Positions 47,461 through 56,833 of a DNA stretch of 64,000 nucleotides are shown piece by piece. Position 1 is the first letter of the stretch. Every line of letters begins with the position of its first letter. The position numbers were made by a program, and so were the translations under genes. The notes beneath the pieces are model-generated. The model saw only the letters and a program-made list of their open reading frames with translations. It ran no database searches and was not told the DNA's origin. This stretch comes from Rhizoctonia solani (Eukaryota; Basidiomycota; Agaricomycetes; Cantharellales; Ceratobasidiaceae): NCBI RefSeq assembly GCF_016906535.1, contig NC_057381.1, positions 434,001 to 498,000 of the forward strand. Direction: 5' to 3'.

Positions 47461-50400
47461 ATGGTACGCTCTCCCAGGGATCTGCTTCCCACTCAACGAG
47501 CATTGCCGATAGCCATATACCATGATACTATCATTCCATTGCCTTAGCTTTGTCCGATATGTGCAGGACTCAAAGGTATGACTCATATAAGGGTCTTAGC
47601 CACTTCGATTTGCTGAGCCTATTTGTAACCCCCGCACATTCTGAAGGATGTAAGACCGAGCTCTATGCAAGACGCTATGGCTCTGACAAAACATTATGAA
47701 ACGTCCATATAGGAAGTGAGTAGGGTCTTGACCTAGAGATGCGGGTTTACAGCTCGACTGACGAATCCGCCTCGATAACTACACAACAAGTGCGTACTCA
47801 ACCCTGATGCTGCTCATGTTCGAAGCATATTAAGCTAATATGTTGACAGGTGGTTCGTATGCAACTCGCCAGATAGGACCTGGGTGCTGACGATGATTGT
47901 TGTGACCGCTTCGACAGAGGGTAGGTGAGTTGTTGTACCTGGATACAAAAGGCTGTAAGATGCTGTGGAAACAGGATGTGAGTACATGCAACTGAGATGT
48001 GTATGCACGTACGATAAAGCTCGAGCAGTGGGTATGTGCAAACAACAACTGCATCAGGATTTATGAGCCTAAACCAAGACTGCATATGAACATAGATAGT
48101 GCGTTCGAGTGTGCGACCGTGGTTGTGTTATTAACCTGAGTTATAAATTGATCGGAAAGTCAGTGGTTCCCTAAGCTCATATGAGTGTAACCTCGTTTCC
48201 CACATTATTTACAGATGGTAGGTGCCTAAGAGTGCAGATAGGGCATAGTACTGATATACGTACTCTCATAGAAGGTATATATCGCGTTCGCCGCCCTCTC
48301 ATTCGTAGCTGTCTTGACGTATATGCCGTAATTACAATTGTGATAGTTGGTAGGTCTGCCATACCTAAGACTTACGAGACGATTTGTTCAGTCGCACCTA
48401 TCGGTAATTCGTTAGGCTGTAAGTTGACTGAACTATGAGCAGGGACAAATAGGATGATCTGCGAGTGTACTCTGTGCATGACTGATGGCCATAAAGGCTA
48501 ATGTGAACGGGCGCACGCAACGCCAGCATTAGTAAGTCGTCCAACTCACACGAGAACAATAGGCTGATGCGTATGGACAGTATGCAGGAATTGAGTACTT
48601 ACAACCCAATGTGACGGTGTCTGCTTGGGGCTGCGCAAAAGTGTGAGCATGAAAGAGTTTCTTAACCAAATTGAATATAGCTTACCTATCCGGCAGAGGC
48701 GCGTGCCGCCAAAGCTGAACGCACGCTATGTCGATAGAAGGTAAGCGATCCTTTTATCTGAAGAGGATGCTGAAGTGTCATGCATGTTGCCGATGGGCAG
48801 AGAGTGAGAGAATTATAACCAATATAAGAATGAGTATGGTTGTCCAGTATGGCGACTCGGGCATTGGCTAATGGTTGCGGGAAGTTGTAGTAATAGACTG
48901 ATCAACGAATCATATGACAGGCAGTACGTATTGAAGTGCCAATCCTGGCTCCTTGAGTAGTACTAATGAGGTTCTGATTGATGGGGATGAATAGCTGGTA
49001 CGCGCATTTGTCATTCTATGGTCGAGTGCGAGGTTAGAGCGGGAGTGCTGACTGTTCGAACCACAGGAGGTACGTACATCGTGCCCCCTGAGCGAATACC
49101 TCATATATGAGAGTAATTGTAACCTGGATATCAGACAGTAAGTGAATGGCGTTCTGAAGGGGGAGTGTATGCGTATGATTTTGTACTCATATTCACCATT
49201 TCAGAAGGTTTGCACAGAGTAATCATCAGGTAGAGATGGTCACTGCCTAGATAATGGGTGATACTTGTTGAAATAAAGCCGGTACGTACCAAGTGAATGT
49301 CGAGCCACGATGACTGACGACGCTCAATTGATTGGGATGGCATAATTTAGGATGTGCGTATGGAGCTTATATAGGGTATGGGTATGAGCTGATGACAGAC
49401 TGGGTGCGGTCCGGTACCTCAATGGGTGTGTATAGGATCGTCATCAGGAATGGTTATGCGACGACGACAGATTCCGTGCCATTTGGTATTTTAGCTGGTG
49501 GGTACGGGGCTAGTGTCGGGGATGGATGTGTGCTGAGTATTGACTGCATGTCGTTTGGTATCTTAGAAGGTGCGTGTGAGGCTGGTATGGAGGATGCATG
49601 CAGAATGACGACGGGCTCTGTGCCGTTCTTTATGATAGCCAGTGCGTAGGGGGCTTGTATTGAGAATTGATTCGCACTGGCGAAAGACTGCGTGCGGTTC
49701 GGTATTTTAGAAGGTGCATATGGGTGTGGCATTAAGAATATATATGCACTAATGACTGAATGCATGTCATTCGATGCTTTAGAGTGTGCGTATTGGGCTA
49801 GTATCGAAGATGGGTGTGCACTAACAGACTCCGTACGGTCCGGTACCTCAGCGGGTGGGTACGGGGATGGAGTTTAGGATGAATATGCCCTGAAAATAGA
49901 TCCCGTGCCGGCCGGTACCTCAGAATGTGCGTATGGGGCTGATATAAGTGCCAAGTGCGCTGACGATTGAATCCGTGCCTTTTGGTACCTCAGTGGGTAC
50001 GTGTGGGGCTGGCGTCGAGGACGGATATGCACTAACTACAGACCCCGTGCCGTTGTATTTTAGGATGGGTGTGAGTCTGGTTGTCCAGGATGGGCGTGTA
50101 CTGACGCTAGACCCCGTGCCGTTTGGGACGTTAGGAGGTATGAATGGGGCTGGTTTCAAGCATGAATATGGACTGACAATAGACTGCGTGCCGTCCGGGG
50201 TGTTAGGCGGTATGTATAGGTCTGATTTGGAGGATAAACGTGTACTGACGACTGGCTGTGCGCCGTTTGGTATTTTAGGATGTGCGTATAGGGCTGGTGT
50301 CAAGAATGCATGTGCACTGACAACTGACTATGCGCTGTTTGGTATTTTAGGATGTGCGTATAGACTAGTGTCCAGAATGGACGTGCACTGACAATAAACC

Positions 50401-51189
50401 CCGTGCCGTTCGGTACCTCAGTGGGTGCGTATGGAGCTGGTATCGAGGATAGATATGCACTAACAACAGACTCCGTGCTGTTCGAGATGTTAGGAGGTAT
50501 GAATGGGGTTGTTATCAAGGACAGATATGCACTCACAATAGACTGCGTGCCGTTTGGGATGTTAGGCGGTGCGTACGAGGTTGGTGCCAAAGATGAATGC
50601 GTACTGAGGGTAGACTGTGTCGCTTGGAATATTAGGCGGTATGTGTGGTGCTTGTGTCAATGTTGAACATGTACTGACAAGAGACTCCGTGTTACTCTGG
50701 ATGTTAGGCGGTGTGTATGGGCCTAGTTTCGAGGATGGATATACCGAGAACGGACTTGCGCTGACGACAGGCTGCGTGCGATTCGGTATTTCAGAAGGTG
50801 CGTGTGGGGCTGGTGTCCAGGATGGATGTAGACTAACGACTGAATGCGTTCCGTTTGATGCTTTAGGGTGTGCGTCTGGGACTGGTGTTGAGAATGGATG
50901 TGCCCTGACGACAGACTCCGTGCCGTTTGTTACCTCAGTGGGTGCGTATGGGGCTGGTTTCGAGGACGGATACGCACTAACAGCAGACTCCGTGCCGGTT
51001 GGTATTTTAGATTGTGCGTATGGAGCTGGGATGGAGGATGGAGATATACTGACGACTTTCTGCGTGCCGTTCGGTATCTTAGGAGGTGCGCATGAGGCTG
51101 GTGCTGAGGAGATATATGCATATCAGAACATTTGTCATTCGGTCGATTTGCTAGACATTGGCACGATAACTCTCATCATGCAAGAGTAG
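47461..51189 (+). pseudogene. Micro-exon gene B, diverged copy, possibly inactive
   Basis: ATG 47461 followed by GTACGC; exon 2 GACTCAAAG 47567-47575. One-codon exons: GAT 47647, GAA 47713, CAA 47787, GTG 47850, AGG 47918, GAT 47975, TGG 48029, ATA 48096, AAA 48156, ATG 48215, AAG 48272, TTG 48347, GCT 48416, then the same 8-nt (48453) and 5-nt (48527) exons as copy A, AAG 48738, AGA 48801, GCA 48921, CTG 48995, GAG 49067, ACA 49135, AAG 49205, CCG 49279, GAT 49351, and the diverged array. Damage: no AG before CAA (47785-47786 is AA), CGG instead of an acceptor before AAA, a GC donor after the 8-nt exon, no donor after the base equal to copy A's GAA exon, and a 6-nt exon replacing the 14-nt one, which breaks the frame. 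A possible terminal stretch runs to TAG 51189. Either a pseudogene or a copy that skips some codons. Confidence 0.5.
49351..51085 (+). repeat. Diverged 72-bp array of gene B
   Basis: About 25 units with mostly 69-72-base spacing (one of 87). Triplets after the acceptor include CTG 49495, AAG 49567, CCA 49639, AAG 49711, AGT 49783, CGG 49852, AAT 49924, TGG 49994, GAG 50135, GCG 50207, GAT 50279, GAT 50351, TGG 50422, GAG 50494, GCG 50566, GCG 50636, GCG 50708, AAG 50795, GGT 50867, TGG 50939, ATT 51011, GAG 51083; no stop codon among them. Unit interiors differ widely, but GTGCGT-type donors, CTGAC/CTAAC and TTAG/CTCAG acceptors are nearly always kept. Two units have lost a signal (TCAA before 49422; GGGTGT after GAT 50064). 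Confidence 0.75.
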
Positions 51190-51935
51190 ACATCGATCGA
51201 TTCACCATTCACGCCTATACTTAGGCTCTGATAGCTTCGTGTATCCGATGTAATAATGCGCATAGGAATAGATAAGTATGTACAACTGTATGCGTACGTG
51301 AACATCGTCAGAAACCAGCAAGGGTGGGGGGATCCGGCACGAAGTGCCCGGATGAAAGCTGGGGCACCGAGACGCGAGCAGAACTCGCGGGCGGGTGGGC
51401 AGGCCTGACGATATGCGGAAGGTGTGTGATAGCCCTGTAAGAAACGCGATTCGCATGACAGTGAGTCGGAGCGAGCGAGTGGGATAGTGGGCGGGAAAGA
51501 CGAAATAAAAGTGCGATGAGTCAAAAGCGCTATGGAATACTGGTCGAGTAAGCACGACCGCTGAGCACATGGCCAGCTTTTTTTTTTAAAAAAAAAATAC
51601 ACGTCCATAGATAAACAATGGGAGCTACATGCGAACTAGGCAAACCGCTTACAAAACACAACCGAACCGTCAAAGCTACATCAGGAAGAGCAAAAGGAGA
51701 GCACAAAACACGACAGAACAGAACACAGAAGAAAGCAAACGAGAAAGTAGCACGGTCCGAGACAAGCTAGAGTCGCGTGGCGACTTACATGTGGCTTAAG
51801 GCCTAACTCGGGGTAGTGGCCGTAAGGGCGGGAGTGGGGTGGCGGCCGTAAGGGCGTATATACTACATGGTTTGAGCGGCTGCCTGCGGGCCTCCTCGTC
51901 TTCGACCTATGCCCGTGCACGTGACCAGCTACCTG
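51190..51935. other. Downstream flank of gene B
   Basis: Partly homologous to 45480-45570. A T9/A9 tract lies at about 51579-51597. No gene supported. Confidence 0.4.
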
Positions 51936-51943
51936 CGCCTAAG
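51936..51943. repeat. 8-bp target-site duplication of the hAT element (left)
   Basis: CGCCTAAG, repeated exactly at 62419-62426. Confidence 0.9.
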
Positions 51944-52172
51944 TAGGGAGCTACATGGTACAATCGGTAGCCACCGTGGTGCTTACCGCGGTAAACACGT
52001 GTTATCAACGGGTCGGTGGTTTGAATTTGCAATTTTACCAAACCGCGCGGTTTTTTACCGAGCAAACGGTGGAGCACCGTGGTAAACCGCTGATTACATA
52101 CTAAATCTATATACGGTATAAATACACATGAATGACTATATCGAGATGTATAAAATGCATATCAATCTGGAT

Positions 52173-55100
52173 CTACATGCTCTCGCAAATGATCGCTGCG
52201 ACATCGGAAATTTCGGGAAGAAGGGGAGTTCCGTACCAGGAACCAACAGCCATTTTGGCTTCAAAGGTTTCAGACGACATATTGTGCTGTAAATGATTGA
52301 TTGTTAGTCGCCCAGCAGAGAATGCGCGTTCCGCATCCACCGAAGTCGCTACACAGGAATATACATTAGTTTCAAGCCATGAGATAAGCACATGAGTACA
52401 CACCTGGTGCGGTCAGATAATCCAATGCCATACGAGCCAGGCGCGGGTTCGAGTTGAGTTTGCTCGACCAATACTCCATGGCCCCTCCATATGGAGCGAC
52501 GGACTCCACACTGGAGGACAAATAAGCCTCAATCGAGTCCGAGTTGAGTGAGGCAAAGGCCGGGGCGGTAGTGCCAGTACTAGACGTAAGAGAATGGCCT
52601 TGAAGCCACCGATTTCGCGGCTAAGTGTACTATAGATCAGATTTTGTAGATAAGACACTATATGTAATAGCCACACCTTTGAGGTTGGTTCCGGCAACTG
52701 TGAGCTTGATGTAATGGGGTCGTTTGACGGGGGGTAGCTGATGCAGAACCTCGCAAGAATCATCTGACAAATAGCCTCAACTGATGGTGCATTGTAGTGT
52801 TGGTAAAACCAGCTCAGTTTAACATCTGGACACATTGCTACAAGAATGCGTCAATCAATGTTTGAATGCAGTCTAATTTGAATATACATACCTAAAGAGA
52901 TATAATAAACTTTGCAAATACTCAAGTTTTCCATGTATTTATTATACACATTGAGTGCCGCTTGAGCCCCTACGCGCGTGACGGGGCTAATGTTGCTACT
53001 ATTGCACATAGCTGTGAGGGCGTCCTTGAGTTCCACAAGAGCAGGGAGTACTTGGTGAACCAGAGGAACGCTCCCAGAGGAGAAATGCTGGGTAGGGAGC
53101 TCAAACACCTAGGAAGAGCATAGTATTGATGTAAGCAACATGATTTAATGAGTGAAGCAAAAATTAAACTTTACCTCCAGTGCTTTGTTGAGCTCTTCAG
53201 CCAACCAACGCTGTGTTGTGTTGAGGGCAAAATGATTCAAGTTCAACCCTGGATTGTTTGTAAGCATTTTAACCGGATGCCAAAGATATAGGTAATTGTC
53301 CAATGTCTTTTGATCAGAGTTCCAGCAAGTAGCAACACGGCAAGAAAGTGAATGCTGGGTGGATTCCTTCAACTTGGGGCACGCACATAGATATTTGCGG
53401 AACTCGGATTTCAGCGTTGGCAACTTGTCAACCCTGCAAGCCAAGTTGGAAACCTAGTATCTAGACATCAGCTATGCATATAAGATAAATATTAACGTTC
53501 TACTTACGGTTGTCATAATTGCTTGTGCATCTTGAAGTTCTTGCGCTGTTGGTAGCAACAAATGCAAAGCAGAGAATTGTTCAAGAGCTCAATATACAAC
53601 ATCTTGCACAACCAAGGTATCATGTTCAAATTTGGCCTCATCAATATCTGCTGTTTCTGAGTTATCAAGCCCAAGGTTCTCACCATTGTTTGAGCTTTGC
53701 TGAGCTTGTAAAAACCCTTGGGTTGCACGTTTTGAGGCAGCCAATGTTGGTCAAGCGGCTTGTTCCAATACCTTTTGCGTACGTAGATTTGGACAAGTGA
53801 ACAGGGACATGAATGCCTAAATAGGAGCTGTTAGCAGCATGTTTTGAGGTCAAATACCCAACTGTACCTTTGCCATCAGATTGACTATATGTGCCATACA
53901 ATGGACATATGATTGCGCCCCATGAAACTGTGGGACTAACTGTCCAAGGTTTTGAACAAGCGTGAGGTTGTTACTAGCATTATCAAGACAAGCGGCAAGA
54001 ATCTTCATGAGATCATGAGTCTCAATTCAAGCTACTGAAAGGAGACAAACTTACACAATTTTCAAGTCTGTATTGCTGTAAACAAGACGCAATTTTTTCT
54101 GCAAGATAGGCGCCAGTGTGTGCCAATGTCAAACTACAGTACAAGAAAAATGTGAATAATACAACACAGTAATAATCCAGGTTGCTTACCAAATAAACTC
54201 CAGAATACAACAATGTGTATGAGCCTTAGCATACCAAATGACTACAACGCCAAGGTAGGATTCAGAGGTTGGGCTTGTCCACCCATCAATAGCAAAGTGG
54301 ATTGCGCCCAGGATGGACTAGTTATTGGATAGATGAGAAGGAGATAATATAACATGACACAGACAACTCACTTTGAAGTACTCCCAAACCTTTGGGATAT
54401 ATTGAGTATGGATGAGTTTGATGTCCCAAGAAAGTGTCACAGAGGATGGAAGTTTTGTTCCAGGGCAAAGAAGCTCAACCTTGGCTTGATGAAATTTATT
54501 GGTCAATGAGTCAAACAAACAATGAGAACAAGCTCCCCAGAGTGACAAAAGGCCCCAGTGATACACTGGAGAGTATTCCTTAACAAGATTTGCTTTTTTG
54601 TTTGTAGCCAAAACCCCACGTGCTTCATTGCAGTCATCTGCCCCATGTAGAAGTATGGTTGTCCCAGCGCCTGTGTTCTGTTGTACACCACAGTAATGTG
54701 GGTACACGCTAGTGGGTTGGGCGCTTTAGGCCGTACTACTACAGGACACTGCTTGTCTAATCTATCTAAGGCTATACTACTAACGCTTATGGCACTTATA
54801 CTACTATCTATCTACTGCAAAGGGGCCTGAGGCCTGGGAGGTGTGGTGAGCGCAGGTAAAGGGGTTAACTTCTGAATCAACTGGGGCCGGCTACTTAGCT
54901 GGCTGAAATCCCTCCTCAATGGATATGAGACAAGGTAAAATTGACTTGGGGTTTCCAAGCAATTTTCCTGTTGTATATATAGGCAAGAAAGTGCTATCTA
55001 CATGGACCATGCGCATGGGAAAAGAAGTTCATAAGACAAATGAGAAGCGTGCTGTGGGCTGCGCAGAAGCGTGGATTTCTCCTAAGCGCCCTTGGCACAG

Positions 55101-55525
55101 CATCTTGGCGCGGCATCTTGGCATGATAAGCACCAAGATCACGTGACTGAAAAACATAAGATATTGGGTTCGGAAAAAATACTAAAAATAAGAGAAAATT
55201 CAGGCGAGTCCAATGGTATTGTTTAGGAGGTTGTAACATGTTCAGTTGTGCCCGGGAGAACCTCTTGTGGCTCTTTGATCCGTACTTACAATCAAAATGA
55301 AACATGATGTGGGACCAAACAGGTTTACCCAAATGGGTCCCAATCACCTTTTCAATTGTAATCTTATAGTGTGAATAGGCCCTAGACATAAAATTTGCCA
55401 TTGCTGCCTCTGTGAATTGATTACAAAGTGTTAGAGCGGCCCACACTCTTGCATATATGTGCACATACACCCACTCACCAAGTAGCTCTTGTGGTTTGTA
55501 ATCCCAGGCATACTTGTCAGCTAAG
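52173..55525 (-). pseudogene. hAT transposase, interrupted by a solo LTR
   Basis: Exons read leftwards. A BED-like zinc finger (HFDCKYGSKSHKRF..., with one Cys changed) ends near 55240 and resumes at 54678 once the solo LTR is left out: RAQL...NTGAGTT reads in frame across the empty site. Then LPSSVTLSWDIK, FAIDGWTSPTSESYLGVVV (54310-54200), CLDNASNNLTLVQNLG and YVHCMAHIVNL (about 53985-53890), TCWNSDQKTLDNY, and the C-terminal dimerisation motif SVDAERAFSAGRLTINHLQH, with the stop at 52173-52175. The family is a cut-and-paste transposase with an RNase H-like core. Several introns are implied; some junctions (52620-52690, 53450-53520) are unclear. The 5' part continues beyond the Ty3 insertion. 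Confidence 0.75.
54679..55238. mobile_element. Solo LTR inside the hAT transposase
   Basis: Starts TGTTGTACACC, ends GTTGTAACA, flanked on both sides by TGTTC (54674-54678 and 55239-55243). It shares blocks with the LTR of the complete element nearby (GGGCGCTT..GGCCGTA near the start, TCACGTGA followed by TGAAAA near the end), so it belongs to a related gypsy family. Removing it and one TGTTC restores the transposase frame, which confirms the boundaries. Confidence 0.85.
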
Positions 55526-55529
55526 GTAG

Positions 55530-56112
55530 TGTCCTAGACGTCCTTAAGGGTCGTCTAGGTAGCGGGCGCTTGTGGCCGTATAGAGCTAAGTAAAACCGCT
55601 TAGGGCGGTGAAGATGCTACCTACGACGACTAACTACCTAAGTACAACAACCAAGGCCCTAATGGCGATGGCGAACTATGTATCTACAGTGAGAGAGTCG
55701 CTTAAGGCAACGAGTACAGGCGAGTGGGGACTTAGTAGTTACCAGCGCAAGGCCTCGTACAAATGGGGGATGCGACAAGAGGTAATCGACCTGGGTGTTA
55801 CCATGGTCGGTTGGCCTCCTTATATATTCTACAGAGATACTAATTACAAATGCATTATATCCAATACTATAACCAATAAGAACCCCGCTCCGCAGTCGGC
55901 CTTACTCATGCATACGTGTCACTGACGTGTCATGATGATGTCATAGGTGGAGGTGGCTACGTGTGATGAGTAAGCGCGGATGGGGACGTGGCTCGGCGCT
56001 TAGCGTATGATATAAGCGCCGAAGTCACGTGATTGAAAATATCGTCCGTTTGCCTTCGTTCAAATTCGAGAAATTGGGAATAAATTCCCTGGTATCGATT
56101 GTGTCTACGACA
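55530..56112 (-). repeat. 3' LTR of the Ty3/gypsy element
   Basis: Starts TGTCCTAG and ends CTACGACA on the + strand; 583 bp. Confidence 0.95.
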
Positions 56113-56833
56113 CTGCCCCCCCTCTAAGGGCCTTGGCAGCGCCGAGGGCCTTCTTTTTCATTTCTTCCTCGTACTTCTTTAAAATTTTCCCCGCATTTTT
56201 CAGGTTTTCTTGGGGTTCCCATGTATTCTCCTCGGAGCCATATCCTTTCCATTTGACTCGGAAGAACCATTTCCCATCCCTTTCTTTGGCATCGGTAATC
56301 CCTTCTACCTCGTACTCCTCTTCTCCGTCCACGGTGACTGGTGGGGGACGATTTTCGAAGGCACGTTTCTTGTCCCTCTTGACCTTGGATAGGAGTCCGA
56401 CGTAGAATACATTGTGAATGCGCATTGTTGGGGGAAGTTCTAGCCAATACGCGCGGTCGGAGATTTTTTCAGTAACCTTGAATGGTCCCAAGCGCTGTTC
56501 CGTTAGCTTGGGGCTCAGGGTTTTGAGGTTGACATTCTTGGCGTCAAGCCAAGCTTCTTCTCCAATCTCAAACTCCACTGGGTTTCCCTCTTCTCCGGCA
56601 GTCATTCTCGATTTAGATTGCCGAAGGGCTGATTCAACCTCCTTCCACTGCTTTTCCATGGTCTGGGCTAAGTCATCGGCTTCTGGAACATCCGTAGGTA
56701 CGTTAGAGGGCGTCAAGGTAGGTTCCCAACCGTACAGGGCCTTGAAGGGAGTTTTTCCCGTGCTACTATGGACCGCGTTGTTGTAAGCAAATTCGGCCAT
56801 TGGCAGCCACTTGGTCCAATCCCGTTGATTCAC
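56105..56833 (-). CDS. Integrase C-terminal part with chromodomain (separated by a frame break)
   Basis: 242 codons. It starts with WLPMAEFAYNNAVHSSTGKTPF, the usual continuation of the integrase core, then the GPF/Y-like region (LGPFKV) and a chromodomain (YEVEGITD..., FRVKWKGYGSEENTWEP) at about residues 165-215. The chromodomain targets insertion to specific chromatin. In an intact element this is the same polypeptide as pol; here one base seems to be missing at about 56833-56838, so this copy is probably defective or the base was lost in assembly. Confidence 0.85.
   Translation of the reverse strand: MNQRDWTKWLPMAEFAYNNAVHSSTGKTPFKALYGWEPTLTPSNVPTDVPEADDLAQTMEKQWKEVESALRQSKSRMTAGEEGNPVEFEIGEEAWLDAKNVNLKTLSPKLTEQRLGPFKVTEKISDRAYWLELPPTMRIHNVFYVGLLSKVKRDKKRAFENRPPPVTVDGEEEYEVEGITDAKERDGKWFFRVKWKGYGSEENTWEPQENLKNAGKILKKYEEEMKKKALGAAKALRGGAVS

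Larger units (their letters stand above)
47150..51500 (+). repeat. Segmental duplication, copy B
   Basis: Homologous to copy A in order. Its 72-base array is much more diverged. The part corresponding to 44160-45253 of copy A (the last twelve one-codon exons and both terminal exons) is missing or unrecognisable. Confidence 0.75.
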
